Assembly: GCA_937930305.1 (NCBI GenBank)
Contig: CALGLE010000043.1
Span: 1 to 38,949, forward strand
Direction: 5' to 3'
Source: an uncultured Granulosicoccaceae bacterium
Lineage (GTDB): Bacteria; Pseudomonadota; Gammaproteobacteria; Granulosicoccales; Granulosicoccaceae
Length of the DNA: 38,949 bases
Below the pieces are notes generated by a model. The model was not told the DNA's origin and made no database searches. It was given only the letters and a program-made list of their open reading frames with translations. Below are positions 16,145 through 24,799 of this stretch, one piece after another. The translations under genes were made by a program, and so were the position numbers. Positions within the stretch are counted from its first letter, which is position 1. Every line of letters begins with the position of its first letter.

Positions 16145-18019
16145 ATGAGAATGGGATTTTTCAAATTGCCGATGATTGGGAAATCGTCCGCTCAAAGCAC
16201 AGGCGGCTTGAGCGATGGAGCAAGCGAACAATTGCGTCAAGAGATGCAGCAAGCGGCTGTGCGTGACATCCTGCCCACTTTGCTTCTTGTCGTTGTGGCC
16301 GTGCTGGTTATTTACTTCAGCATGCACTCACTGGTTGATTCGATTTGGTTTGAAGTGTGGGCCTTAGCCACCATCGCCGCCCAATTTATTCGCTTCGCGA
16401 TTACTGCATCCGCACTCAATAAGGTCATTAGCCCCGCGCGTTATCGTGGGTTAATGTTCAGCCAATTTTTGGGTGGCATTTTTTGGTCGTTGTTGTTTGC
16501 GTTCTGGCAAAACGACATGTCAGTTGGTGTGCAAATGATGTTCGTGCTAGCGCCCATTGTGGTGTGTTTGGGTTCGGTAACATCGGCGGGTGCCTGGCCA
16601 CCGTTTTCCTTAGCGGTTGTGCTGTCGGCGAAGATACCATTTTTTGTATGGGCTGCTATCACCCAGTCTGAAGGTATGTTGTCCATGGTGATCCCGATGC
16701 TGGTGTTTATACTGCTGGATATCACCTTATTGAAAAATTACCACAGCCGGCTGCGTGATTCATTTGAAATGCGAATCCACAATCAATCGTTAATCGATGA
16801 TTTAACCGAGCAAAACCAAACACTGGAACTTACACAAAAAGAAGCCTTGCAAGCCGCTGAGGCGAAAAGTGACTTTCTGGCTCGTATGAGTCATGAGATC
16901 AGAACGCCGATCAATGGTGTGATTGGCAGTGCCGATATGCTTACCCGTACCGAAATGGATGATGTGCAAGCTCGCTGGGTAGATACCATCCGCAGTTCGG
17001 GCGATGACATGTTGAAGCTGGTTAATCGACTGCTGGATCATTCTCAAATTAACAACGATGAATTGATGTTGAATGAACATCCGTTTGAAATTACTGAGTG
17101 CCTACAACATTGCATTGACGAATTTCGGGATGCGCATCCGAATGCTCGCATTGAGATGCAAGTTCACGAATGTGTTCCACCACACATGATTGCCGACAGT
17201 ATGCGCATCGCTCAAGTGATGGATCATGTGCTAGACAACGCCGTGAAGTTTTCGCACAACGGACAAGTGAATGTGGTGGTGGATGTGCAGCCCAGTCCAA
17301 ATATGGGTGCCCATGCCGGTATCAATGCGCAGAGCATCGGTGAGCCTGCTGACGTGTTGCGCATTGCCATTACCGATAACGGTATCGGCATTGCTGCGGA
17401 TAAGCTGGAAAACTTGTTCACCGATTTGGAACAAATCGATGGCAGCATGGCCCGTCGTTTTGGTGGCTCGGGTCTTGGGTTAACCTTATCGCGTCAGTTA
17501 GTCAAACTGATGCGGGGTCAAATGAGCGTGCACAGTGAAGAGGGCAAAGGGTCAACGTTTACGCTACTGCTGCCCTTGCAAGTGCCAGATGAAACCGCGC
17601 TCACACAACCGGTTTACGCTGAACTGGTTGGGCTTAACGTACTCATTGCAGAAGACAATCCGGTTAATCAGATGCTGTTGGAATCAATGTTAGAGCAGTT
17701 GGGTTGTTCGGTGAGTTTGGCCGATGATGGCGAGGAAGCTTTGCAAGCTATGAGCGATGGTCAGTTTGATATGGTGTTTATGGATTGCCAAATGCCTGGC
17801 AAAGATGGATTGCAAGCCACCACGGAAGCTCGTGACCAAGGCGTGCAATACCCTATTGTGGCGGTTACGGCCAATGCGCTGCCTGGGGATAGAGAAAGGT
17901 GTTTGGAATCGGGCATGAACGACTACATGACCAAACCCGTCAGCCAAGAAATGATTGCCAATATGCTCAAACGCTACACGGGTGGTGATGCCTCATCCGT
18001 CCAAGTAGCGAATGTGTGA
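16145..18019 (+). CDS. Hybrid sensor histidine kinase with six-TM input region and C-terminal receiver
   Basis: This 624-residue protein is a membrane-bound hybrid kinase. About six hydrophobic segments lie between residues 41 and 197 (for example ILPTLLLVVVAVLVIYF and GVQMMFVLAPIVVCLG), with no large periplasmic domain and no PAS domain. A coiled-coil linker leads to HisKA with the phosphoacceptor His250 in SHEIRTPINGVIG. The HATPase domain shows an N box (LDNAVKFS, about 362), a G1 box (DNGIGI, about 412) and a G2 box (GGSGLGL, about 440). A receiver domain follows with the acidic pair in IAEDNPVN, phosphoacceptor Asp547 in MDCQMPG, and the conserved Lys in MTKPVS. No Hpt domain or response regulator is nearby, so it is an orphan. 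The frame extends to TTG 16070; I chose ATG 16145, and ATG 16151 is also possible. The signal it senses is unknown. Confidence 0.88.
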   Translation: MRMGFFKLPMIGKSSAQSTGGLSDGASEQLRQEMQQAAVRDILPTLLLVVVAVLVIYFSMHSLVDSIWFEVWALATIAAQFIRFAITASALNKVISPARYRGLMFSQFLGGIFWSLLFAFWQNDMSVGVQMMFVLAPIVVCLGSVTSAGAWPPFSLAVVLSAKIPFFVWAAITQSEGMLSMVIPMLVFILLDITLLKNYHSRLRDSFEMRIHNQSLIDDLTEQNQTLELTQKEALQAAEAKSDFLARMSHEIRTPINGVIGSADMLTRTEMDDVQARWVDTIRSSGDDMLKLVNRLLDHSQINNDELMLNEHPFEITECLQHCIDEFRDAHPNARIEMQVHECVPPHMIADSMRIAQVMDHVLDNAVKFSHNGQVNVVVDVQPSPNMGAHAGINAQSIGEPADVLRIAITDNGIGIAADKLENLFTDLEQIDGSMARRFGGSGLGLTLSRQLVKLMRGQMSVHSEEGKGSTFTLLLPLQVPDETALTQPVYAELVGLNVLIAEDNPVNQMLLESMLEQLGCSVSLADDGEEALQAMSDGQFDMVFMDCQMPGKDGLQATTEARDQGVQYPIVAVTANALPGDRERCLESGMNDYMTKPVSQEMIANMLKRYTGGDASSVQVANV

Positions 18020-18073
18020 GCCTTGCACTGCCAAAGGTAAACCCGGAATATAAAACGTGACTGCAAGCGCTAT

Positions 18074-18727
18074 CTAGGGCTGCAGGCGCGTAATCGACCA
18101 GGTATCACTCGTGGCCCCATCGCGAGTGTAAATAAAGCGATCGTGCAAACGATCAGCTCGGCCTTGCCAAAATTCGAAACGCTGCGGTTTTAACGAATAA
18201 CCACCCCAAACCGATGGGCGAGGCACATTACCGTCAGGGTAGGCGGTGTGCAGCTTGGCCACGCGATCTTCCATAAGCTCCCGATTATCCACCGGTTGCG
18301 ATTGCAATGATGCGGCGGCACTGAATCGGCTGCCTTCTGGACGTGAGTAGAAGTACTCGTCGGCTAAGCTGGGCTCTAACTTGGTTACAGCGCCTTCAAT
18401 TCGAACTTGACGCTCTAGTTCCCGCCAGTAAAACAATATACTGGCCTGTGGATTTTCCAGTAGTTGTTGGCCTTTGTCGCTGTTTTGGTAGGTGTACCAA
18501 ACAAAGCCAGCTTCATCAAACTGCTTGAGCAATACCACCCGTGCATGCGGTTGCCCGGATGCATCCGCTGTGGCCACCACCATGGCAGTGGCATCGATGA
18601 GCTTTGCACCTCTGGCGTCTTGTAACCAATGTGTGAATTGTTCAACTGGGCCATCGGCAAGGTCACCGCGGCGCAGGGTGCTCGCCGTGTAATCGCGACG
18701 CGCTTCGATCAGTGTGTCATCACTCAT
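18074..18727 (-). CDS. pdxH: Pyridoxamine/pyridoxine 5'-phosphate oxidase
   Basis: PdxH is the FMN-dependent oxidase that makes pyridoxal 5'-phosphate from PNP or PMP. The 217 residues match the E. coli enzyme (218). Recognisable are the FMN-binding ARVVLLKQFDEAGFVWYTYQNSDKGQ region, the WRELERQVRIEG strand, YFYSRPEGSRFSAAASLQSQ, and the C-terminal signature WGGYSLKPQRFEFWQGRADRLHDR followed by ITRLQP. It stands alone on the minus strand, convergent with the kinase gene and divergent from yajQ. GAGAACA lies before the ATG as a modest ribosome binding site. Confidence 0.96.
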   Translation of the reverse strand: MSDDTLIEARRDYTASTLRRGDLADGPVEQFTHWLQDARGAKLIDATAMVVATADASGQPHARVVLLKQFDEAGFVWYTYQNSDKGQQLLENPQASILFYWRELERQVRIEGAVTKLEPSLADEYFYSRPEGSRFSAAASLQSQPVDNRELMEDRVAKLHTAYPDGNVPRPSVWGGYSLKPQRFEFWQGRADRLHDRFIYTRDGATSDTWSITRLQP

Positions 18728-18838
18728 GCTGGATTGTTCTCATTGCGCTCCAGCTCGTGCCGGGCACGCCGGTGGCTGAGCACTTAAAATGTTACGATTT
18801 CCCATCAAGCATACTGTAAAGCACAAAGAGGGGGAGCT

Positions 18839-19321
18839 ATGCCTTCGTTCGACGTGGTCTCTGAAGTGGATCAGCACGAATTAACTAATGCGGTAGATCA
18901 AGCGCAAAAAGAAATTCAAAATCGTTACGATTTTAAGGGCACCTCGGCAAGTGCAGAAATCAGTGATGCCACTATTGTGTTAACCGCTGACAGTGATTTT
19001 CAAATTCAGCAGATGCACCCCATCGTTTACACCAAATTAACGTCCCGCGGTATCGACATCATGTGCTTGGAAGCGGGGAAAGTTGAATCCTCGGGTAAGG
19101 GCGTGAAGCAACGCATGACAGTGAAAGAAGGGATTGATAAAGAAACTGCAAAAAAGGCGGTGGCAATACTCAAAGAATCCAAGATGAAGGTGCAGGCACA
19201 AATCCAGGGTGAGCAGCTTCGTGTCACGGGTAAGAAGCGTGATGATTTGCAGCAAGCCATGAAGTTATTGAAAGAGGCCGAATTAGGTTTGCCGATGCAA
19301 TTTCAGAATTTTCGTGATTGA
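18839..19321 (+). CDS. yajQ: YajQ-family nucleotide-binding protein
   Basis: A 160-residue protein of the YajQ (DUF520) family, starting MPSFDVVSEVD and containing NRYDFKGT and the QQMHPI and VKQRMTVKEGIDKETAKKAV segments typical of the two-domain fold. E. coli YajQ binds tRNA and nucleotides, and the Xanthomonas homologue binds cyclic di-GMP to control a transcription factor; which role applies here is unknown. The ATG has one of the strongest Shine-Dalgarno sequences in the window (GAGGGGGAG about 3-9 nt upstream), suggesting high expression. It is monocistronic, divergent from pdxH and convergent with rsmJ. Confidence 0.95.
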   Translation: MPSFDVVSEVDQHELTNAVDQAQKEIQNRYDFKGTSASAEISDATIVLTADSDFQIQQMHPIVYTKLTSRGIDIMCLEAGKVESSGKGVKQRMTVKEGIDKETAKKAVAILKESKMKVQAQIQGEQLRVTGKKRDDLQQAMKLLKEAELGLPMQFQNFRD

Positions 19322-19359
19322 CTTGTCGGTTGTTATAGTTGTCGTGTCGTTCAACCAAA

Positions 19360-20277
19360 TTAGCGCTTCAAATACACATCAAAACGCGCAGCACCGGCGT
19401 CAATGTCGATCAGCTGCCCATCCCAAGCTTGTGATGAAATCAGCGCAGCCGCTTCACTCGGTCGTTTCACAACCACCCGACTCAGCGCATTAGAGCTGTC
19501 GGCTAATGCCAGTAAACAGCTTTGTAAAACGTCGATCGGGTCGGGGCCTGCGCCCACCAAGCCTTGAATGAATTGCATCGGCTTTTTAACCGCCGCGCTG
19601 CTGCGGCGCTTTGGGTACATGGGGTCTAGGTAAACAGCATTAACCGGTTTTAACGATGGGCTGTTTGCCCTGCTTAGCCCACTACGCACCTGGGGGTTTA
19701 TTTCACCGCTCAACATTGTTTCAACGCGTTGGTTCAATACGCTCACTCTGAGCGCGATAAGGCGTGAGGGCTCATCCGAGGCATCAAGCGCTGCCACGAT
19801 CGCAGCTTCCAACAAGGTGTATAACACGGGGTTTTGTTCCACCAAAGTCACTGTGGCACCGGCTGCGGCCAGTTGCCAGCCGTCCGCTCCTGCACCTGCG
19901 GTTCCATCCACAACGTGCCATGTGGCGCGCTCAGCTGCACTGAGTTTACTGATCCCTAAGGCTTTTGCGATGGGGTGATGACTGCGATTGGGCTCAGTGG
20001 CTCGACGCCGAATCTTTGAGTTACAAAAATCAATAGCCCAGTGCACGCCATCGGCCCGTTGTAGGCGTGGCAATTCATCGCCGAGTTTTAACACCCAATA
20101 GTGTGATGGCGCGGATTCGTTTGCCGTTATGATGATGGCTTCGCCGCTATGTTCACGGCTTGCGTTTAATTGCTCAGCTAGTGCGATGCATAAAGGCAAG
20201 GCCTTGTCGGTGAGTGCTTGCAGCGCGATCGCCGGTGGCGTCCATTCAGTGTGTTTATTCGTATCCGACACAGGCAA
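19360..20277 (-). CDS. rsmJ: 16S rRNA (guanine1516-N2)-methyltransferase RsmJ
   Basis: RsmJ methylates G1516 of 16S rRNA using SAM. The C-terminal half shows the family blocks in order: VVDGTAGAGADGWQLAAAG (SAM-binding glycine loop), LVEQNPVLYTLLEAA, YLDPMYPKR (catalytic-type DPMYP) and AVKKPMQF-x-x-LVG, then RVVVKRPSEAA and a terminal RFDVYLK. The N-terminal half includes the CNSKIRRRA and SHHPIAKALG segments seen in RsmJ. At 305 residues it is longer than E. coli RsmJ (about 250), mostly at the N-terminus. Start at ATG 20277 is only 21 nt from the divergent Rieske-like gene, so at least one promoter lies inside a neighbour's coding sequence. Confidence 0.88.
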   Translation of the reverse strand: MPVSDTNKHTEWTPPAIALQALTDKALPLCIALAEQLNASREHSGEAIIITANESAPSHYWVLKLGDELPRLQRADGVHWAIDFCNSKIRRRATEPNRSHHPIAKALGISKLSAAERATWHVVDGTAGAGADGWQLAAAGATVTLVEQNPVLYTLLEAAIVAALDASDEPSRLIALRVSVLNQRVETMLSGEINPQVRSGLSRANSPSLKPVNAVYLDPMYPKRRSSAAVKKPMQFIQGLVGAGPDPIDVLQSCLLALADSSNALSRVVVKRPSEAAALISSQAWDGQLIDIDAGAARFDVYLKR

Positions 20278-20298
20278 TTCAATGACTCTTTTTTTGTA

Positions 20299-20856
20299 AT
20301 GACCGATTCACCCACACGATTACGTCTTCGCGTTGCGATCAAGGGCAAGCTTGCGGTTGCTGTTCTGGCGGTGCTGTATGTCTTTGGTGCCGCGTTTTTC
20401 AGCCCAGAACGTCGTGAGTCTAGCCCGGATGCGATGTCTGTGGGGGTATCTCAATTGCAGCCTGGCGATACCTTGAAGGTGAATTGGGATGGCCGACCGA
20501 TACTGATACACCGTCGCACCGAGGCCGAGATTAAATGGCTGTCTCAGAACCAAGCGGGGTTAGCTGATGCGGCATCCAGTCGGTCTGTACAGCCGGGCTG
20601 GGCAGTGAATGCCTATCGGTCAAAAACACCCGAATGGTTTGTTGCTTTGGCGGTTCGTGAAGATAAAGCCTGCGTTATTGAAGCGGACCTCAGTCGGGCA
20701 GAGGGTGGATACATCAGCCCTTGTGATGCTGCGCGTTTTGATTCGGCGGGGCGAATTTTTGCAGGTTTCACCGATGCATCGGTGAAGAACCTGCGTGTGC
20801 CTGTTTACGATGTGGAAGAAGAGTTAATTCTTCTGGGCAGAGCATCGAGACGTTAG
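20299..20856 (+). CDS. Degenerate Rieske-fold protein lacking all [2Fe-2S] ligands, N-terminally anchored
   Basis: This 185-residue protein has an N-terminal transmembrane helix (about 18-34) preceded by Arg/Lys. Its body aligns with the cytochrome bc1 Rieske subunit: LQPGDTLKVNWDGRPILIHRRT, NAYRSKTPEWFVALAV, then ARFDSAGRIFAGFTDASVKN and LRVPVYDVEEELILLG. Where Rieske proteins have CTHLGC this one has R120-E-D122-K-A-C125; where they have CPCH it has S140-P-C142-D143. So both Cys and both His ligands are replaced, while the two disulfide cysteines (C125, C142) remain. There is no twin-arginine motif, unlike true Rieske subunits. No cytochrome b or c1 gene is adjacent. Electron transfer by a cluster is not possible; the actual role is unknown. 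Start ATG 20299 has no good Shine-Dalgarno. Confidence 0.8.
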   Translation: MTDSPTRLRLRVAIKGKLAVAVLAVLYVFGAAFFSPERRESSPDAMSVGVSQLQPGDTLKVNWDGRPILIHRRTEAEIKWLSQNQAGLADAASSRSVQPGWAVNAYRSKTPEWFVALAVREDKACVIEADLSRAEGGYISPCDAARFDSAGRIFAGFTDASVKNLRVPVYDVEEELILLGRASRR

Positions 20857-20888
20857 TCAAGGCCCCGAGCACAATTTGCCGTTCGCTT

Positions 20889-21098
20889 TTAATAGTGCGG
20901 CGGCACTTCATGCCCGTCGTTATTGGAGTCGGCCGACGTTTGTACGGTGTCAATTCGGGCTTCCAGGCGCACGATTTCCTGCGTAAGGCGCTGAAAATCG
21001 CGAAATTGCTGCACCAGCTGATCATTTAATGCCTGAACGGTGTTTTCAAGTTCCATGCACTTCAATTCTAAAGTCTCAAGGCGTTGGGTATCGGTCAT
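20889..21098 (-). CDS. slyX: SlyX-family small coiled-coil protein
   Basis: The product is 69 residues, nearly all one predicted heptad-rich coiled coil (TLELKCMELENTVQALNDQL ... LTQEIVRLEARI) followed by a short polar tail ending PPHY, the characteristic SlyX C-terminus. SlyX proteins are small and of unknown function. Homology favours ATG 21098; an in-frame ATG at 21134 would add twelve residues (Pro-rich, not conserved). The gene is convergent with the Rieske-like gene and divergent from gatC. Confidence 0.82.
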   Translation of the reverse strand: MTDTQRLETLELKCMELENTVQALNDQLVQQFRDFQRLTQEIVRLEARIDTVQTSADSNNDGHEVPPHY

Positions 21099-21112
21099 GG
21101 GTTCTGGCGGTA

Positions 21113-21140
21113 TTGGCGACGGGCAGTGGGGCATTATGCT
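21113..21140 (+). promoter_or_regulatory. Possible sigma70 promoter of gatCAB
   Basis: TTGGCG (21113-21118) and TATGCT (21135-21140) are separated by 16 bp and lie about 40 nt before the gatC GTG. Both hexamers are partial matches (3 and 4 of 6), but the position fits the only place a promoter for the operon can sit between the divergent slyX and gatC. Confidence 0.4.
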
Positions 21141-21181
21141 AAATTTCCGGGTCTTTCACGCAGACAACAGGTTCTTTCTCT

Positions 21182-21469
21182 GTGGCATTAACCACTGACG
21201 AAGTACGCTCGATCGCGCACCTGGCGCGAATTGGGTTGGACGAGGCAAGGCTGAGCGAACTGGCAACGGATCTTTCCACTGTGTTGGAACTCGTTGAGCA
21301 AATGAATTCGGTCGACACGACCGGAGTAGAACCTATGGCACATCCGGGTAGTTCGGGGCTGAGATTGCGCGCCGATGCGGTGACTGAAGAGAATCGCCGA
21401 GAGGCGCTACAAGCGCCTGCGCCGTCGGCAGAAGATGGCTATTTCTTGGTGCCGAGGGTGATCGAATGA
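21182..21469 (+). CDS. gatC: Glutamyl-tRNA(Gln) amidotransferase subunit C
   Basis: GatC is the small linker subunit that wraps round GatA and stabilises the GatCAB complex, which converts Glu-tRNA(Gln), and often Asp-tRNA(Asn), to the amidated form. The 95-residue protein has the family pattern: [21 protein letters not shown] at the N-terminus, a [18 protein letters not shown] centre and a C-terminal YFLVPRVIE. It starts at GTG 21182 with AGG about 11 nt upstream, and its TGA overlaps the gatA ATG (ATGA). The presence of gatCAB implies indirect tRNA amidation in this organism. Confidence 0.95.
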   Translation: MALTTDEVRSIAHLARIGLDEARLSELATDLSTVLELVEQMNSVDTTGVEPMAHPGSSGLRLRADAVTEENRREALQAPAPSAEDGYFLVPRVIE

Positions 21470-22929
21470 GCACCGAACTGCACACGCTAACGCTGGCTGG
21501 CATGCAAAGCGCCATGCAAGCAGGGGAGGTGAGCAGCCGAGAATTGGTGGATCACAGCCTGCAGCGCATCGAAGCGGTTAACCCAGAAATCAACGCCTTT
21601 TTGCAGGTGGACACCGATGGCGCAAGACAGGCCGCCGATGCGGCGGATGCGGTCCGTTCGGCTGGCCATGCCGGCCCCTTAACGGGCCTGCCGATGGCTC
21701 ATAAAGACATCTTTTGCACCGAAGGGCTTAAAACCACATGTGGTTCTCGCATGTTGGAAAATTTTGTTGCCCCCTACAACGCGACGGTGGTTGATCGATT
21801 GAATCAAGCGGGCATGGTGATGGTGGGCAAAGCGAACATGGATGAATTCGCGATGGGCTCGTCCAATGAAAACAGCTACTTTGGTGCGGTGGGAAACCCG
21901 TGGAACCCAGAGTTCGTGCCTGGCGGATCCTCTGGCGGCAGTGCCGCGGCGGTGGCGGCTCGATTGGTGCCCGCGGCTACGGCTACGGATACGGGTGGTT
22001 CCATTCGTCAACCGGCCGCCTTTTGTGGCATCACCGGCATTAAGCCCACCTACGGTCGAGTGTCTCGCTACGGCATGATCGCGTTTGCCTCAAGCTTGGA
22101 CCAAGGCGGGGTGGTTGCTGCAACCGCGGAAGATTGCGCATTAATGTTGACTGCGATGTCGGGTTTTGATGAACGTGACAGCACCAGTGCCGATGTCGCA
22201 GTGCCCGATTTTAGTGCCGGATTAAATGAATCGATAAAGGGTCTGCGCATTGGATTACCGGCACAGTATTTTGGTAACGGCTTAGATGCAGCGGTTGGGG
22301 ACGCTGTTCATGCCGCGGTGAAAGAGCTCGAAGCCTTAGGCGCAATCGTTAGTGAGGTGGAGTTACCCAATCAACATTTGTGCATACCGGCGTATTACGT
22401 TGTTGCACCGGCTGAAGCGTCCAGTAACTTGTCGCGCTTTGATGGGGTTCGTTTTGGTCATCGTTGTGATAACCCGGCTGATTTAGAAGACTTATACAAG
22501 CGTTCACGGGGTGAAGGTTTTGGGGCGGAAGTTGTGCGACGAATCATGATTGGCACCTACACCTTATCGACAGGGTATTACGATGCTTACTACAAAAAAG
22601 CGCAGCAAATTCGTCGTTTAATCAGTGATGATTTTGACAAAGCGTTCGAATCGGTCGATGTCGTGCTCGGGCCCACCACTCCCACCACAGCCTTTAAGCG
22701 GGGCGCAAAAACAGATGATCCGGTGGCAATGTATTTAAACGATCTTTACACCGTTTCTGCCAATTTAAGTGGCTTGCCTGGGTTGTCCATGCCGTGTGGC
22801 TTAGTGGATGGCCTACCGGTTGGCGTGCAGTTGGTGGGGCGTGCCTTCGACGAAGCTCGCATCCTATCGGTGGCTCATCAATTTCAACAAGTAACCGACT
22901 GGCATCAAAAAATGCCAGCGTCGGTGTGA
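21466..22929 (+). CDS. gatA: Glutamyl-tRNA(Gln) amidotransferase subunit A
   Basis: GatA is the glutaminase of GatCAB, releasing ammonia that travels to GatB. The amidase-signature catalytic triad is intact: Lys80 (PMAHKDIF), cis-Ser155 ([11 protein letters not shown]) and Ser179 ([11 protein letters not shown]). The adjacent [17 protein letters not shown] block and C-terminal [12 protein letters not shown] are also typical. Length 487 is normal. It is translationally coupled to gatC by a 4-nt overlap; gatB follows 8 nt downstream. Confidence 0.97.
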   Translation: MSTELHTLTLAGMQSAMQAGEVSSRELVDHSLQRIEAVNPEINAFLQVDTDGARQAADAADAVRSAGHAGPLTGLPMAHKDIFCTEGLKTTCGSRMLENFVAPYNATVVDRLNQAGMVMVGKANMDEFAMGSSNENSYFGAVGNPWNPEFVPGGSSGGSAAAVAARLVPAATATDTGGSIRQPAAFCGITGIKPTYGRVSRYGMIAFASSLDQGGVVAATAEDCALMLTAMSGFDERDSTSADVAVPDFSAGLNESIKGLRIGLPAQYFGNGLDAAVGDAVHAAVKELEALGAIVSEVELPNQHLCIPAYYVVAPAEASSNLSRFDGVRFGHRCDNPADLEDLYKRSRGEGFGAEVVRRIMIGTYTLSTGYYDAYYKKAQQIRRLISDDFDKAFESVDVVLGPTTPTTAFKRGAKTDDPVAMYLNDLYTVSANLSGLPGLSMPCGLVDGLPVGVQLVGRAFDEARILSVAHQFQQVTDWHQKMPASV

Positions 22930-22937
22930 GGCGCGCC

Positions 22938-24371
22938 ATGTCTTGGGAAGTGGTTATTGGTTTAGAGATTCACGCGCAACTGGCGACGCAGAGTAAAATT
23001 TTCTCTGGTGCATCCACCGCCTTTGGGGCAGAACCCAACACACAAGCCTGTGCGGTGGATTTAGGTTTGCCCGGTGTTTTACCGGTCATGAATGCAGCGG
23101 CTGTCGAAATGGCGGTGAAGTTTGCATTGGCAACCGATGCTGAGATTGGTCGTACCTCGGTGTTCGCGCGAAAAAATTACTTCTATCCCGATTTACCCAA
23201 AGGCTATCAAATCTCGCAAATGGCGCTGCCCATTGTGGGTGAGGGGAAAGTCGCTGTCATGCAAAGTGACGGCACCGAAAAAGTGGTGGGTTTAACTCGG
23301 GCTCATTTGGAGGAAGATGCGGGTAAATCGGTACACGATCAATTCTCCGATGCCACGGGCATTGATTTAAATCGTGCTGGCACCCCGTTATTGGAAATTG
23401 TGTCTGAACCGGACATGCGAAGTTCGGCAGAAGCGGTAGCTTACGCTCGTCAAATTCATTCCTTGGTGCGCTACATCGATATTTGTGATGGCAATATGCA
23501 AGAAGGTTCGTTCCGTTGTGATGCCAACGTATCCATTCGGCAGAAGGGCGACACCGAGTTGGGCACCAGAACAGAGATAAAGAACGTGAATTCGTTTCGA
23601 TTCTTAGAGCGCGCCATTGAATTTGAAATTGAACGCCAAATTGATGTGGTTGAAGGTGGCGGCACGGTGGTGCAAGAGACACGCTTATACGATGCCGATA
23701 AAGATGAAACACGATCGATGCGCAGTAAGGAAGAAGCCAACGATTATCGTTACTTCCCCGATCCAGATTTACCGCCATTAATTGTTGAGGAGTCGTTTAT
23801 TGATTCTGTTCGCCAGGGCATGCCCGAATTGCCCCAAGCACGCCGAACGCGGTTTGTGGAAAGCTTAGGATTACCTGCAGCCGATGCCGCGGCTTTAACC
23901 GTCGATCGTCAAACGGCAGATTTCTTTGAAGCCACTTTAGATGAGAGTTTTAAACCTCGGCTAGCAGCTAACTGGATGACCGGTGAATTGTTTGCTCGCA
24001 TGAACAAAGAGGATGTCAGCTTAGATGCGGTGCCCGTGACTGCCGAGCAGGTCAAAGGCATGCTGATTCGCATGCAAGACGGCACGATTTCGGCGAAAAC
24101 CGGCAAGCAAGTGTTTGATGAATTATGGAACGGTGCCGCGTCAGCGGATGCGGTGATCGCTGATAAAGGGCTAAAGCAGATCAGCGATACGGGTGCTATC
24201 GAAGCCATGGTGGATGAGGTGCTGGCAGCGAATCCAGGGCAGGTGGAAGAATATCGCGGCGGCAAGGATAAACTGATGAGCTTTTTTGTTGGCCAAGTCA
24301 TGCGGGCCTCAAAAGGTAAAGCCAATCCAGCGCAGCTCAATGACTTGCTGAAAAAGAAGCTTGAGGGTTAG
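22938..24371 (+). CDS. gatB: Glutamyl-tRNA(Gln)/aspartyl-tRNA(Asn) amidotransferase subunit B
   Basis: GatB binds the mischarged tRNA and carries the kinase/transamidase site. From ATG 22938 it begins [13 protein letters not shown], the conserved N-terminal block, followed by [64 protein letters not shown] and [15 protein letters not shown]. The C-terminal GatB/YqeY domain (about 330-477) ends [13 protein letters not shown]. At 477 residues it is full length. The frame is open further upstream (to 22794) but that part overlaps gatA and is not conserved. It is the last gene of the gatCAB operon. Confidence 0.97.
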   Translation: MSWEVVIGLEIHAQLATQSKIFSGASTAFGAEPNTQACAVDLGLPGVLPVMNAAAVEMAVKFALATDAEIGRTSVFARKNYFYPDLPKGYQISQMALPIVGEGKVAVMQSDGTEKVVGLTRAHLEEDAGKSVHDQFSDATGIDLNRAGTPLLEIVSEPDMRSSAEAVAYARQIHSLVRYIDICDGNMQEGSFRCDANVSIRQKGDTELGTRTEIKNVNSFRFLERAIEFEIERQIDVVEGGGTVVQETRLYDADKDETRSMRSKEEANDYRYFPDPDLPPLIVEESFIDSVRQGMPELPQARRTRFVESLGLPAADAAALTVDRQTADFFEATLDESFKPRLAANWMTGELFARMNKEDVSLDAVPVTAEQVKGMLIRMQDGTISAKTGKQVFDELWNGAASADAVIADKGLKQISDTGAIEAMVDEVLAANPGQVEEYRGGKDKLMSFFVGQVMRASKGKANPAQLNDLLKKKLEG

Positions 24372-24472
24372 TTGTTACCGCTTGTCACCGAGCCGCCATG
24401 CGCCATAGGCTAAACTGTCAGTGAACCGGGTGTCTTGCCCTTTAACATTCTTTGCATCATCGGAGTTAGATC

Positions 24473-24787
24473 ATGAACCGTCGTGTGGCTCTACGCGCTG
24501 TGTTGGCTGTTGCGGGTGTGGCGGCCCTTTCAGGTTGTCGCGGCTTGGCATTACCTGCTGTGGGGCGTCGAGGTGGTGACGGTAAGCCGCTGTCTTTAAA
24601 CGTTCAGTCGGCCCTACGAAACCACCCTGAAACCAACCTGCTGCAAATTGAAGTTTATTCAACCGATGAAGATGTGGTGATCTTAAAAGGCATAGTCGGT
24701 TCAACGGCTGAGTTGCATGCCGCCGAGCGCATCGCGACCGGCGTCGACGGGGTTCGCCGTGTGGACAACGCGCTATTTATCCGCTAA
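24473..24787 (+). CDS. Small BON-domain lipoprotein
   Basis: A 104-residue protein with a lipoprotein signal peptide (ALRAVLAVAGVAALSGC, lipobox Leu-Ser-Gly-Cys at about residue 22) and a single BON domain from about residue 40: SLNVQSALRNHPETNLLQIEVYSTDEDVVILKG-type beta-alpha-beta layout ending GVRRVDNALFI. BON domains in OsmY and DolP (YraP) bind phospholipid or sit at the outer membrane; here one domain replaces the usual two. The residue after the lipid-Cys is Arg, not Asp, so outer-membrane sorting is expected. It lies 101 nt after gatB and 12 nt before hslO, probably co-transcribed with hslO. Confidence 0.85.
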   Translation: MNRRVALRAVLAVAGVAALSGCRGLALPAVGRRGGDGKPLSLNVQSALRNHPETNLLQIEVYSTDEDVVILKGIVGSTAELHAAERIATGVDGVRRVDNALFIR

Positions 24788-24799
24788 GGAACTCGCTCA

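Noticed and set aside
18040..18090. Inverted repeat CTGCAAGC / GCTGCAG between the kinase gene and pdxH as a bidirectional terminator
   Set aside because: The stem is short with a bulge and there is no T-run on either side.
20282..20299. Five-codon mini-frame (Met-Thr-Leu-Phe-Leu-stop) whose TAATG overlaps the Rieske-like start
   Set aside because: Could be a coupling leader peptide, but it has no ribosome binding site and such short frames arise by chance in a T-rich run.
22794..22937. Upstream extension of gatB into gatA
   Set aside because: The added residues are the out-of-frame reading of the gatA C-terminus; conserved GatB begins at [10 protein letters not shown] just after ATG 22938.
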